A stretch of DNA of 64,000 nucleotides from Mangifera indica. Taxonomy: Eukaryota; Streptophyta; Magnoliopsida; Sapindales; Anacardiaceae. Below the pieces are notes generated by a model. It had not been told where the DNA came from. It saw only the letters and a list, made by a program, of their open reading frames with translations, and did no database searches. The first letter of the stretch is position 1, and the number at the start of each line of letters is the position of its first letter. Made by a program: the position numbers and the translations under genes. Location of the stretch: assembly GCF_011075055.1 (NCBI RefSeq), contig NW_025401203.1:1-64000 (forward strand), read 5' to 3'. Of the stretch, positions 13,242 to 26,879 are shown one piece after another.

Positions 13242-14805
13242 TTACAGGCTACGAAGAAGAATGCCTTCGAATGTAATGCCAGGCCCGAATGCTAAGCCAA
13301 GTCCCCATTCTTCCACTTGTTTATGCTTCAACTTCAACTCCTCCCTGATATAATCCATCACATAAAAGATAGTGTTGCTACTCACATTTCCATAATCCAT
13401 TAAAGCCTTCCTGCTACACTCCAACTTTTCATTGTTTAATTTCAATGTACTTTCCAGGCGGTTCAGAATTGCTGGTCCACCAGGATGGACTGCCCAAAAC
13501 AGATCATTGAAATCCTTTAAATCAGCTTTTCCCATCAGCTTCTTGCAGAACTCTTCTATATTATCTTCAATCTTCTGGGGTAGGTCCCTGCCGAGCTTAA
13601 AGTTTATCCCCTCTTCAGAAAGACGCCCATTGATAACATTTTGTGTTCCAGGCAAGAATTGTTGAACTGCGTGGTTTAACTCCATGAAAGGAGACTCTAT
13701 ATCCATTATCGGGTTGGCTCCGATGATGACAGCTGCAGCTCCATCACCAAAGAGAGCTGCCCCAACAAGATCATAAGGGCGAGCCTTGTTTGGTGGACGA
13801 AAACCAAGTATGGTAGTTTCAGAAGTAGTTAACAAAACACGGCTTCCCGGATTGTTTTCTACTATATCTTTGGCAACACGGAGGCCGGTGACACCACCAT
13901 AACAGCCAAGAAAATACAGCATTACACGGCCAACATCACTTCTAAGGCCAAGCTTGCTAGCAAGATAAAGATCACCGCCAGGAAGGCGAATTTCACTTGA
14001 TGAAACGTAGACGATATGCGTGATGTCTTCTACGGGCCTTCCCCATTCCTTTATGCAAGCAAGGCTTGCTTCCAAGGCCATCTCTACAACCGCTGGGTTC
14101 GCTATATCAAGTCTTTGGCTGATGGTAGGTGAGCCTTCAGTCACAAGTTCAGGATATTTGTCTAGGATCTCCTTAGACATGACAGTGTATCTTGTCTTCA
14201 CGGTTGTGGTTTTACCTAGCAAAAGAAAGAAAAAAACACACACACAAAGTCAAATTTCAATTAGGGTTCGATTTAATCCAAACTAAACCAAACCTCGGTC
14301 TGACTTAAGCTCGAATTGAAGCTATAACATCTACATCAAACAAAAGCTCAAATTTGTTTAAGCTAATATAAAATATTATTAACGGATTATTGGTGTGGCG
14401 AACAACATTGTTGGAAGGATGAACAATCTCACCAAATAAACAAACGAATCAATTTTAACTGAAATATCAAACTAAAACTCTAACTCAAAATCAACTCATT
14501 CGAATCAATTATAGATTTGGTATGAACTAGATTGGATCCATCCATAGTTTCAATGAGTAGAAGTAATGAAATCAGTTGAGTTATTGAGTAGAAGTTTACT
14601 TACACAAGCGTTCCAGTTTCTCCTTGATGGAGACATCATCACATCTAGTGTCCCGGATGTAACCCTCAACCAAGCATTCCTGAGGAACAAGCTGACTAGG
14701 GAAGGCCTTTCCTATTGCAAGAACAGTAGCTTTCCCAGGTGTAGGAATCCGCCTGCCTGGCGCAGAGCAGTGCCTAGTAGTGCCCTGATTGTGATTTTTT
14801 GACAT
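13242..14805 (-). CDS. LAP6: Type III polyketide synthase LAP6/PKSA-like (anther sporopollenin)
   Basis: Two exons, 14604-14805 and 13242-14215, joined within a Cys codon (LERLC-KTTTVKTRY) at the intron position typical of plant type III PKSs; 391 residues. LAP6/PKSA enzymes condense malonyl-CoA onto fatty acyl-CoA in the anther tapetum to make alkyl-pyrone precursors of sporopollenin in the pollen wall. The catalytic triad is visible: Cys in YFLGCYGGVTGLRVAKD, His in FWAVHPGGPAIL, Asn in DYGNVSSNT, plus the C-terminal GFGPG-type loop as AFGPGITFEG. The sequence follows LAP6 rather than LAP5 (YVSSSEIRLPGGDLYL, GFRPPNKARPYDLVGAALF). Start ATG 14805 chosen by family alignment; the GTG further upstream was ignored. 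A TATA-like box lies about 70 bases upstream. As I recall, its Arabidopsis counterpart is on chromosome 1, so it is an interloper in the syntenic block. Confidence 0.95.
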
Positions 14806-14875
14806 CTTAAACAGTAACACGAGAAATTGGATAATGATGAGAAGTTAATGGAGGAGAAGTTCAACAGGACAGGGG

Positions 14876-14885
14876 AATATAAATG
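14876..14885 (-). promoter_or_regulatory. TATA-like box upstream of LAP6
   Basis: On the minus strand the sequence reads CATTTATATTCC about 70 bases upstream of the LAP6 ATG. Position and composition fit a TATA box of a tightly regulated gene; there is no other support. Confidence 0.4.
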
Positions 14886-15904
14886 GGAGCTTATTTGTGT
14901 TCAGGAGAGAGGTTGGTGTTAAGGAAGAGTAGCATGAAAAGGGAAAAATGATAGTTTATCAAGGTTGGTAATATTTGGGTTCTTGGGTTTAAAGTGTGAA
15001 GGCTTTTCGGAGAGTTACAATCTTTTCGTTTCTCCACTCAGGAAAGCTCCCTTCAAAGATTATGAACAAGCATAAAAAATTCGGGAAAACCAACGGCTCT
15101 AAGTGCATGCCTTCTCACATTTTTATTTACCAATATGAAGGAAAAAATATTTTTTAAAAAATTAGCCTCTTAAAGTTAAAAACAAATATGTGCAGGTATC
15201 ATATAGAAGCACTAACCAGTAAGACTCTTCCCATTTTCCGTACAAATATTCAAGAAATTGGGGCACCAGCTCTTCAAATAACTGGCAAAGACTTCCCATT
15301 TTACAGAATCCTCCGTCAATACAAAATCTAAATTTACAGAATACACTGGTGCTAGGTAGATGCCATAAGATAAATGCAGATCACATCTTTACTTTAGTTT
15401 AATATAGATATATGCCTTAATAGTTTAGTGCAAAAAAGTCATATAAATATCTGTTCAAATTGTTGTTGCACAAATGCATATAAACTGAAATTAAATTTTA
15501 TAATACAATCGAGAAATGCAAATCAGGCATAAGCAATTTTGTTCCCATACACAAAATTAGAAAAAAAGAAAAGACAAAAGTTTTAGATTGAAAAAATTAT
15601 GAAACATATTTTCATAGAAGGCAATCCAAATACTCGGAATCGGATCTCAAGTAACACCATTACCAGAAAGAACTGGCCAAAAACCTTTGGACAGTACACA
15701 GCAGAAGAGAGTCGTTCCTTCCGTAGTAAGGAATTAATACAAATAAAAAACATAAAATAACTGACTGAAGTATATATGAGAAAAGTTAGCAGACACTTGG
15801 GTCATAGCTCCTAAACGCTAAGAAAAGAGGAATCAGTACAACTACAACATGTTGTCCTTTCTAGACCACCACTAGACAATGTAAACAATGTTCCACCCCA
15901 AACT
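14886..15904. other. Intergenic: LAP6 promoter and CHR10 3' UTR/flank
   Basis: No coding sequence. The right part (about 15600-15904) is the likely 3' UTR of the CHR10 gene on the minus strand; the remainder is the upstream region of LAP6. Confidence 0.45.
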
Positions 15905-18900
15905 TCAAGATGACCGTCGGTAATAGTATCTGAGAAGAGTAAAAACAAAAGGAAATCAATGTGCGTTTATATATGTAACCACAAACATATAAATGTATAT
16001 ATAGAGAGTGGGGGAGAGACATACACAAAAATCTTTATGGCATAAATAGAAGCATATTTTCGTAGAAGCCGCTCCACACTGTACCACAGTGACCGATCAA
16101 ATCCACCTTGATAACCGATTCGTGGCATGTGCATTGAAGCTTTTGGAAATTGACAAAATATCATATAGTTACATAAGACAATATAAAAAGGACGGCAATG
16201 GTTGATCATTAAAACATGGAGAAACTAGACCTTCTAACATATTCAAGTCAGACTAAAACTGCTGCATGATGACTAACCAGAATTTTGAGCTGCTGAGAAT
16301 GCCGCCTTTGATAAACAACATTCCAGGTCAGGAATAGATATATCACTCCGAGGGACTTTACGTCTTGGATTATATGTTTGTACAACAGCCAAAGCCACCC
16401 ACTGAGGAGCATTGTTTATACTCCCTTCATCACAATCCTCTAGGCATAGCAACAAAATGGTTGATATTTAGTGATAACATGTTTAGGAGAGCAAGACACA
16501 TACTATTTCCAAATACAAGAAATTAAAAAGTGGCACATAAAGTGCATCATGTTAGAATACAAATTTTCAATTTCAGCTCATCAAAAATGATTAGAGCAAA
16601 TGTCTCTATATATGAGTTGTATTCAAGAAAACAGCAGGAAGTCGACTTTTAAGGATTTCTCCAACAAAATCCCAAGAATTAACAGACCAACAAAAATATC
16701 TTCATCCAATCAAGTTGCATTACTCTAATTTTTCCTACATCAAATACAAGCTTTTGTACACAACATTTTCAGGTCCAAATCTGATATTAGGAATTTAATT
16801 TTTTAGTAGCCAGAGTATGCCGAAGGGATAAAAACAAGAGATATCCCAAAAGAAACTCATAAATTTGTGTCATTTGACTTTAGATTTTTTTAGATGAAAT
16901 TTACTAGCCAGGATAATTAATTTCAGCAAGAGTTCCAAACTGAATACACTCTTGTTACAGGACCCAACAAAAATGATCTATGAGAATTTCTAGATGCAAA
17001 CAAAATATAGCATATAAATTTATATGAAAACCAAACCAAACCAATTAGGAAAACCATCCTCAAAACAAACTTAAGCAGTCATGGCACTGGTGATAGTAAT
17101 GAGTGATAAAGATAAGATAATGAACTGAGAAGATAAAAGAGATAGAACAAATCACAAGTCTGCCTTTGTGTGCACTAGAAAGGAATTTATCTGCATACAA
17201 TATATGACAAATGGTAAGGAAGAATGCAACAAATAGCAGACCATTGATTCTTATAAGATGGAGATCACCAAGATGAAGGTCCCCAAATTCAGAAGCCCTC
17301 TGATATGCATCAGCAATGTTTGTAGAAAGTTTTACTAATGCATCAAACATCCCTCCATTCCCCCAGTTTCCAGAGTTATCAACACAACTGTAAAATCAAT
17401 GTACAAAGAATTCATGACAATAAGCTTAATGACACCAAATTTTACTTGGAATTTCCAACAGAAAAATAACTCTATTCATGCGGTTGTGCCTAGTGATAAA
17501 ATTTCAATTTCAAATCAGTTTTGCAGCTTACCTGAGAGGATTTTCCTCCTACAGTTTCTGATATACAAATTAAACAAGATATTTAAAATTACAATTAGAC
17601 CATTCAAGCTGGAGAAAGAACACTAAGAACAAGAATAACCTGAATATAACAGCAGGCTCAGATGGACAAATTTTTGAAGGATCCGTACAATCTCCGTAAA
17701 CAAATTGAACAGAGCCTGATTGTGACATTGTATCACCATCTGCTGGGCATATAGGATCTTCAACAGACAATGAATGGTATCCATAGGCCTCCCATTTAGC
17801 CAACTTCTTTTCTTCAACCTTCTTTCTAGCGGCCTCAAATTTCAAATTCTTATCCTCAGGTATTTTCCTTCTACCTCCCAACTCCAGAACAGAATTAATG
17901 CTTATTTGTGATGCCTGTTTGAACTGTTCAACCCATGAGAGATATGAAGCCTCGTCAAGACCAGGATCAAAAAGCACAGAAGCAGAAGTTCCCTGCCCAA
18001 GATCACTTCCATCCAAAAGATCCACTGGACTGACTTCGAGCTTCTGGCCAGCCTCAACTGGTATTTTTTCATGGCGCATTGCAATTACCTTCTCTGCCAT
18101 GGTATTTAATTCAGACAACTTCAAGCCATCTGATTCTTCATTGTTGATTTCTTTAGGATCAAACATATGTAACCCAAATATAACAGATTTCAAATCACCC
18201 ATTTCAACTCTGGTTTTTTCTTTCTCTTCCTCGTGCATAACATCTTCTCCTACAACATTATGGCTAAGTTGCAACTTCCTCTCAGCTCTTCGCATGATAA
18301 CCTAAACAACATGTTTCTATTCAGTATCAACAATAATAAATTATAGAAATGAGATAAGAACATCACCTCCTCCACACTGTGTCTAGTTACAAGGTTAATA
18401 GACAACACATGATTCATTTGACCAATCCGATGTGCCCGCTGCAGAGCTTGTTTGTCCACCTGAGGATTCCAATCTTGCTCATAGAAGATAACCTGCACAA
18501 AATTTGAAATTATGAAAATGTCCACGGTAAAACTTCTACTGGTCAGAAGAGAATTTGATAAAGCTCACAGTATCAGCAGCTACGAGGTTCAAACCAACTC
18601 CACCAGCTCTTGTGGAGATCATAAAAACAAAAGCATCATTTCCATTAGCTTCAGAACTCCTCATAGATGATGAAGCACTGAAATTTCTTATCGCAGCAAA
18701 ACGCTCCTCAGCCCGAACCGATCCATCAAGACGCTCATAGGAATATTTTCGTAACTCCAAAAAATCCTACATTTCAAGTGAATAGCAGTGTATAGTTTTC
18801 AATATCAATCAGCTTCAGCACTCAAGCTGAAGACATAAATTTTAAACATAATTAAGATTCAGAAAGCAAGCCTGTAAAATGTCAAGTGTATGGGTCATCT

Positions 18901-21900
18901 GAGCAAAGAGAAGAACACGATGCTTAGAAGCATACAACTTTTGAAGTAGTTGGTCCAAAATTACAAGTTTACCGCTAGCCTGATCAAGAAGTCATAAAAA
19001 CAGCATGTTGGTTGGAAGGAAATGGCTCAGAGATGCAGCAGATACCCCAGATTAATTACATTTGTCAACAAAACCTAGATGAAAAGGCTACCTGAACCAG
19101 GTGTTCTCCTTCTTCAAAAGGTTCGGGCTCAATACCAGGAAAGAGATAAGGATGACTACATGCCTTTCGCAGTTGTATTACCTGAATAGGTAAGCAGATT
19201 TAATCATTCAAACATCATTTATACCCAATAAGTAGAGAAACAAGGTGATGAGTAATGACAGTGAAAAGAGACACAAATTCAGTCAGCTATTCAAACTTAA
19301 GATACGTAAATGAATATGCTTGATTTCCTTATTAAATGGAATATCTTTACGTTGTGCAATCAATTGCCTACATTCACCATATAATATTGGTCTTTAGGAT
19401 AAACCAACTCAGCAAATTTTCCATTGAATAGTCACCTAAATTACGCCAAAGTCCATATGGAACTAAATATTTTAGATGAAGAATCTAGGTTGAAAGTCAT
19501 CAAGCACATAAATCTCCACATAAACCTATTTCAGATAGAAAAAAATAAAATAAAATCATCATGAATCAAACTAACTTCTCCTTAGAAACATAACAGTGTG
19601 CTCTTTAGGTCTTCCAAGAGAAGAAAGCATTTACTCTGCAATATAAGTGGGTAAATGAAGAAAAAGTCCTCAAGGGGAAAATTTTGAGAAGCAGAGACAT
19701 ACTATATTCTGCAAAGACTGATGGTTAGAAACACCACCAGAAGACAGTACTAGAAGTTTTGGTAGCTCCTTCCTCAATATTGAAGTATACACTTTCTTTT
19801 GCAACGAGACCATAGGAGCCATCCTGTCATGACCAAGTCCAGATTTCTTTTATGACTTGATTTGGCTGTATAGAAGTAGTTACAACAGGAACTAAGAGCA
19901 AACACTGAAGTACACATTTAAAAAAAAGAGTAAGCCTACGTTGTTATCTCAGTAAGAGGTGGCAGCCTTAAACTTCCAGACTTGATCAGTTCAGATTTTG
20001 TCCGCCGGAGCATGAAGGCATGCAATATACATTTCAAACTCCTAAACCCTCCCTTGGCTGATTTAAAAATTATTCAATTATATAATAAGAACATGAAAAT
20101 GGAGAATTAGTTTACACAGTAAAGAAAAAAAAATTGCACAAGCACCGATCTTGTCCTTACATAAATAAGGTGACAATCACATATCAGGTGGCCAAGTTTT
20201 ATGTGAATATTAATATGCTACATAACTCTTCCCAAGAAGAAACAGAATAAAAAGGAAAAATTACATGGTAAATACAGTGAAAAATTTCAGAAAGAAGAGT
20301 AATTAAAAAGCAGATGCATCAATCTACCAATTTGAGCTTCGAGATGAAGGTGCAGAAAACATAATGAACAATGTAATAGAACCCTGACTTCAATAACCAA
20401 AACCTAAAACTATTTTAATGTCAATAAGTTCATTTTTGAGATGCCTTGTTTCCAACTGTAATTCTGTTTTTCAGCAATGTTGTACAGATTATTCATGAAA
20501 TAAGAAAATAACCTGATAAGCAATGTCCTGCTTCATTAAAAGTAGAAAGGAACTCTTCCAGTGTCCCAAATACTGAAGGCATACAAAAATGCATCAAGGC
20601 CCAAAGCTCGGAAAGATTATTTTGTATAGGTGTGCCAGTCATCAACAATCTTCTCGGTATGAGAAAACGCTCTCTGAGGACTTTGTATAGAATCTGTCAT
20701 GGTTAAATCATTTAAGTCTTACAATGAGAAAATCATAGGAAAATAGAGAAAATCTTTGCATTAAAATATTACATTTCACCCACTCATGTCTAATCTTAGT
20801 TTAGAAACTAGCATAATTTAATCGGAATTCACAGTAGTAATCACCCTGTAAAGTTGAGAAAAGAGAAGAGAAGAATAGAGACAATAGATCAAGAATTTAT
20901 GAATATGTGACTGTTCAACCACCATTACAATCATTTTATAACTTTAATATTTGATGATTGACAGTAGCATCTCTTATAGTTTTTAAAAGTAAAATTAATT
21001 TTATCATCAAACAATCACCACTGTGGAAGTATATTTTACTAAATGTATAGATCTCAAACTTACACTGGAAGGGTTTTTTAGTCTCTGGGCTTCATCAATT
21101 ATGGCATAGTGCCAAGGTATTTGACATAGAAAATCCTGATCCACCAAGGCTATGTCATATGTTGTCAACAGTATATCACAAGGCAATGATGATACCTGCA
21201 AAATAACACAACTTATAATAAGCTATTAAAACAGATCTGTTATTCACTTAAGATATAATTCCATCCATAAGAGGTTTAATCTGTAAGACCGCATATTAAG
21301 AACAAATACTCACATCAGACAATGAGGACTTCTCTATCACTTGCTCACACATTGTTTTGCGTAAACTGCGCCGGTGTTCTTTCTCACCCACATATTTAAG
21401 AACTTTAAGTTTTGGAGCGAATTTGGCCATCTCAGACACCCAACCATCTGTCACACTTAGTGGACACAAAACCACTGCAGAAAAAAAAGGGGAAATCACT
21501 AACTCAAACCATTTCCATAGATGAAAAGTATCATGACTCATAATTGAATAAAAGGCTTTTTGACGCACAGAATGGCCCAGGTGACATCTGATTCATCTTC
21601 AAATAGCTCAATAAAGCTATGGCTTGTAGAGTTTTTCCAAGTCCCATCTACCAAGGATGCAAAAAACTGTAAGCAATTAGAAAAGCCTCGGTTATTCCCA
21701 ACGGTTATAAAAAAAGACAGAGGCTGAAAGAACCAAATAAGAATATAAGACAGTCCTGGTTCCAGACAACAATAATAATGTGCATAGATTTCAAGTGTCA
21801 TATTGAAGGTAGAATTTCTACCATATTATCTTCGAGAATCTTCCATAATAGACAATTCAAATTTTATCAAGAATTCAAGACAGCACAAAACAATTTCACT

Positions 21901-22373
21901 CTTAAATTTTCCATAGATGCCGGCGTGCCGCTGCTTCAAATACTAATAAAGATATCAACAAAAAGAAACTAGCGTGTAAATAATTACCTCAGACGGTTTC
22001 AAGAATTTTGAAATAGTAGAATTTAAAAACTGGGTGTTATGTTACTTATGAAGAGACTCCGATCAATAAACAAAATAGAAATTCATACCTCATCTCCTGC
22101 AAATACAGTAAAAAGAATTGAGTAATACTCAAGATTTTAACATCATTTAATAATCATTTCTCCTTAAAACATAGTTAAAAGGAAACCCTAACCAAGAATA
22201 ACATTGACGCCCAGAAGATATCTCCGTATGAGCCAGCGAATTCCCTCCGTTTGGTGAAGTTTCAACGTGGCGGTGACACCAAAGTCGGTAGAATTCCCAC
22301 ACAAGAGTCCTCCACGTGCATCGTCTTCAAGTATAATTTTTGCTGCTGTTATAAGCCTCTGCTTGTATTTCAT
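15905..22373 (-). CDS. CHR10: ALC1/CHR10-type SNF2 chromatin remodeller with C-terminal macro domain
   Basis: Predicted 870 residues from 17 exons: 22193-22373, 22089-22096, 21569-21647, 21314-21474, 21064-21195, 20513-20693, 19940-20057, 19703-19823, 19092-19181, 18872-18979, 18569-18766, 18367-18492, 17640-18301, 17242-17387, 16278-16439, 16025-16139, 15905-15929; total 2613 bases in one frame. Nuclear ATPase that slides nucleosomes; animal ALC1/CHD1L is activated by poly(ADP-ribose). Motifs in order: [13 protein letters not shown], Walker [45 protein letters not shown], then the helicase C half with [31 protein letters not shown] and QRAHRIGQ. The C-terminal segment ([51 protein letters not shown]) matches the ALC1 macro domain. 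Intron 10 (after 18872) uses a GC donor. The exon 19940-20057 acceptor was chosen because the one at 20042 breaks the frame. A noncoding first exon near 23490-23600 is possible. Confidence 0.95.
22089..22096 (-). other. CHR10: 8-base micro-exon of CHR10 (Walker A region)
   Basis: Between exon 1, which ends ATTCTTG before GTTAGG, and exon 3, which starts ATGGGACTTGG after TAG, the family requires Gly-Asp-Glu. The only sequence supplying it is GAGATGAG, preceded by TTTGCAG and followed by GTATGA, which gives L-G-D-E-M-G-L-G-K across two junctions. Without it the frame breaks. Confidence 0.88.
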
Positions 22374-25300
22374 CTCTTTTACTATCTTGTCACCTTATTG
22401 AACTTCTAGAGTTCCTTTGACTGTCCTCTTAGTCCTTTAACTGTTTAAGAGAATATAACCAGAAATATGAAACTCAAAATTAAATCTTTTTTGTGTCTCG
22501 GAAACTTAGTTCCAGCAAATTATAGCAGTTGAGTCAGACGCTATGTGATGTTGCCACGTATACAAACTGCTAAGTCGGTGCCTCGGTGGTAAGTTTAAAA
22601 TCCATTATAACTAAATAAAATTTAACGGAAATCTGATTTCCAGGTTAAAAGTTTTCAATATATGAGAGTAAACTATTATTATCACCAAGGATCCAAAAAA
22701 TCAAGAGCTTTCAACAATGTTTTTAGATTGAGATAAAGCATTCAACAAAGGTCTAATCTACAAATAGACCAGTGCAGCCGATTGGTCAGACCAGTGAAGG
22801 CATAACAACGTAATTAGAATTTTTAAATGAGTGTTTAAAAAAAAAAAAAAAAAAACAGAGTTTCTACCGTAGGACATGAGCACAATAATAGAACAAGTCT
22901 GACATAAACATTGAACTGCGGTTTAATCCTATTTATCGTATTCAACATATGTCAATCCACTTATCAAAAAAACGTGATAATCCAGTTTAATGGTTAAAAT
23001 AATTTTAATCATAATTTAGATATTCTCGATTAGACCTACCGATTTGGTTTAAGTTTTAATATAAGGATTTTTCCTCTTAAAATTTCTAAACTGCAGATTA
23101 CCACTCATCAACTTAACACCATTTGAGATCCTATAAAATAATCCAGTAAAGCCTTTCCAACGAAAAATCTTCTAGTACTATTTTAGACAAGTAGCAGGAA
23201 TTTACTCAGAAATCCACAGTACCAGACAACCATTCAATTTGAGAAAATAACAAAGGCAGAGTGAAAAGAGATCGAAATTAATGCCAACAGTCGTCTGTCT
23301 ATCCAGGGTGCACAATGCGATTAAACCAATTGGTGTTCGAATAGGAAACACTGCCACATAATTAAGGGTATATTCTAATCGGAATTTTAAAAACCCTAAT
23401 TTGATTTTGGAAAGAAAAAGAGTTTAGATTAAATCGTGGTTTTTGTTTTGTTTTCAAGACACAGAAGTAAAACCTTCGATAATTGAAAAAGAAAATTACC
23501 GGTGCATCAACCTGATTGGCACACCAAACTATACGAAGACTTCCACACTTCTTCGAGATTGTTTTGAGCAGGGGAAGGGAGAAGGATGGAGGGAAATTGG
23601 TCTGTAAGTGTTTTAAAAGGGAAGAGGTGGAGGGAAAATAGCCCCAACATCTAGATTTGAAAAAGTGTACCGCTAGGACTCTGTTTTGGGTAATTGATGA
23701 CTGCCGTGAGTAGACGTGTCAGTGGGTTGGATAGATCCATCGGGCTTATATGTTGCACTGGGCCTAAGGTCTGTATACTCACAGATTTTGTGGTCAAAGT
23801 TTAGATTTTTTTTTTATTGAAAATTAAATAAAACAACACTTCATCAAATAATAATATATTATTATTTATATATAAAATTATATATATTATTTATACATAA
23901 TTTTATTATTTATATTTAGGTGTGTAAATGATATTAATCTTCATAATATATGTTTTATAAACTAAAGAAAATACATTTTCACTGTTAAAACTAAAGTAAC
24001 ACTCTGGTCAAGTATTATTTAACTCAAATTTCAATTAATTGCATTTATGTAAAGTTTGATCTCAATGAGCAAAAAAGTTATATGTGCAAGTTTGAATTCA
24101 AAATAGAAACAATTAATTCAAATTTAACTGAACTTAATAAATTATACTAAAACTCTATAACTTATATATTTATCATCTTTATGGGTTGAATAGTTTGATT
24201 GTGTTAATGTTTGGTGTATGCATCAATTTAGTTGGTTGGGCCTACCTATTAAGAAGAAAATAAATTTCATATTAAGTATATTAGTGCTAAATTTGGGTTT
24301 TAAACTAATATCATGTTTTTAAAATATAATTTTTTGTATAATATATTATGTATTATATAATATTGCATGATAAATTTTTTAAATGAATAATAATAAAATA
24401 ATTTATTTAAATTCAAAAGTTTTCTAATAAATTTTTATAATGTCATTATTTCTCTCCATAAACTTATATCAATGCAAATGAATATATCATTACATTAATT
24501 TTTGATATATCTTATAATATATATTTTTTATATTTTCTCATATCATATAATATAATATGGTATGTATCCGAGTACACCAGATTTTAATTACCATGAATTA
24601 AAGAAGATGGTGGGTTGGTATTATATAAGTAGCGTCCGTCCAAAAGGAGAATGAGTTGATGGTGATGAGATCAGCAGATTCCTCAATAGACGGCCAGATG
24701 AGAAATGCGTACACGTGGCAACCTTTTTTGTCAGTATTCCGGCAGTATCACAACAACTCAACACTTGGTATCAAAATCCTAATCATTGTACTTCTTTAGT
24801 GCTTTCATTTTAATATGTATTATTATTACTAGTGCACAATCACACCGTTCCTTTCGGTTATTCTTAAACCACTAAAGTGCCCTTTTAATCATGATTCCTC
24901 ACCAAGTCACTACAAATTTCTCATTCAAACGCACTCTAATTACTTTAATTGTATGCTGATTCTCCATTTGTCTGTCTTGTGAACAAATTTTGGCCGGATT
25001 TTTATTAATAATGGAGCAATTTGTTTAGCAAGTTGCCGGATTCCTATACCCTCCACTATAAGCCATTCGGAGCCCATTATAGATAAATTAGTTGAAACTA
25101 AGAGATTTTAATCTACTCAAATTCAATTTCAAAACAAAATCAAGAAGTTAAGTTGAGTCAAATATTGGCCTCATTTTCATAAAACATTTCAAGTTGGAAT
25201 TCATATAGATATCAACTTGTTAGTTTTAAATTGTTTTTGAAATTCAATTTAATCTCAAATTAAGTTTTATTTAAATTTAATCCAAATCAAATCCAATCAA

Positions 25301-26879
25301 AATTGAAGTTATAATCATTGATGGAGTCAAGTTGACAAATTACTTATATATAATTGTGTGGTCAAAATTTTCTATAGTAAAATGTATTAGAATCGTATAA
25401 AAAAGTAACTAAGTATAAGAGAACAATATATAAATATATCGTTAAAATATAAGTCAACCCATATATATGGCTGAAACCTAATTTATCAAAAAACTACGTG
25501 TAAAAAGTAACTCTTAATAGTTTTAATATAAAAAAATCATAAGTTAAAAATTTTTTTTAATAAAGTTTTATTTGATGACTTCTATCTCGAAGAGATGATT
25601 TAGTTTGGGTAAAAAGAAATTTTATTACTTAAAAAAATATAACAATAAATATAAACGTTTAAATAACAAATTGAATCATTTGATTAAATTTCACTGTTTC
25701 TTTTTATTTATTGCATAAAATTACAACCCTGGTTAAATCGAACTTTAATCCCTTATATTTCACTGCTACAAATTTGATCTCTTAAATTTAACGTTTGAGT
25801 GCATCCCTCCACAACACATGAAAAGAAACTAAATAAATAAATAAATGCTAAAAACCTATTGCCATTTGAGGTTTTTTTTGTTTTTTTTTTCAGATGTAAG
25901 GTAATAAACTTTTCCACAAGGCTAATATTAGAAGAATTTAAAAATAAAAATTTGTCTGCCATTTCATGAGCAATTGAATTCATGTCCTCCACGTTACATC
26001 CAACCTATGTCCCACCGTGTATTTTCAAATTAAGGGCTACTGAAGAAGATTTCCTGCCTTTAAATTAAATTAAAAAAACATCTCTCCTTCTAATATTAAT
26101 TTAAAATTAAAATTTATTAATTATAAAACAAATGAAAAAAAACTTGATACTTTAAATTGAAATTAAATAATCTATTTTCAAATTTTTCTTTAAAAAATTT
26201 ATCCTATTTAATTAATAATTATAAAAATTTTAAAAATATAAAAGGTTTTAGACAAAATTGTTCATCATTCATCGTTACCGTCTTAACATACCGCTAACAA
26301 ACTATCTTTATTTTAGTGGATCTTATCATTTTCATCAACTCTAAACACATATGGATTGTTAACTATTTTTGAATGATTTTCAGAAACAAAGAATAAGGCT
26401 TCTTTAAAATAATTAAGATAATTAAAATAATTTATTTATATTATTAAAAATTTTAAAGATAGAGAATAAAATTTTTATTTATATTATTAAATAGAGAATA
26501 AAATGTAAGTGATATAAATAGCAAACAATCCATCAGTTTCAAAAAGATAGAGACTACAAATTTTAAAATAATTAAGATAAAAGTATAATTTATTTATATT
26601 ATTAAAAATGTAAGTGATATAATATAAAGTTACGAAAATATTATTTAACTATTAAAAACAAAAAATTAAATTTTCAAAATTAAATGCAAAAAATCATCAG
26701 TTTCATCAAAATTCAATCGGCCTTCAAATTAATTAAGACCTCAATTTCTTAAACTTGGAAACCGTGTGGCAAATCCGTAATTAAGGCAAATATCACAGGT
26801 GATTACATTTCTTGTATTATATATTAACCCATCCCCTGACTTCTTCATTAATACATATAATATTTATTCTCTCCAGAAA
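22374..26879. other. 4.5-kb AT-rich intergenic region between divergent CHR10 and CCD7
   Basis: No gene supported. Items seen: a poly-A run at 22837-22855; a possible CHR10 noncoding first exon near 23490-23600 (minus strand, CT-rich, ending at a GTAATT donor); a less AT-rich island at about 24600-25080 with TATATAAG at 24623-24630 and a CACGTG G-box at 24712-24717; then long AT-rich stretches to 26800 with repeated words such as ATTTATATTATTAAA. The CCD7 promoter lies at the right end, with TATATATTAA just before position 26827. Confidence 0.45.

Noticed and set aside
20042..20057. Alternative 3' splice site TTTAG before GAGTTTG in CHR10
   Set aside because: It breaks the frame with the upstream exon; the site at ATCAG (20058-20060) keeps the frame and gives [10 protein letters not shown].
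26799..26879. In-frame upstream ATG extending CCD7 by 27 residues
   Set aside because: The extension overlaps a TATA-like leader and is hydrophobic and unlike CCD7 N-termini; the ATG at 26880 gives a usual transit-peptide profile.
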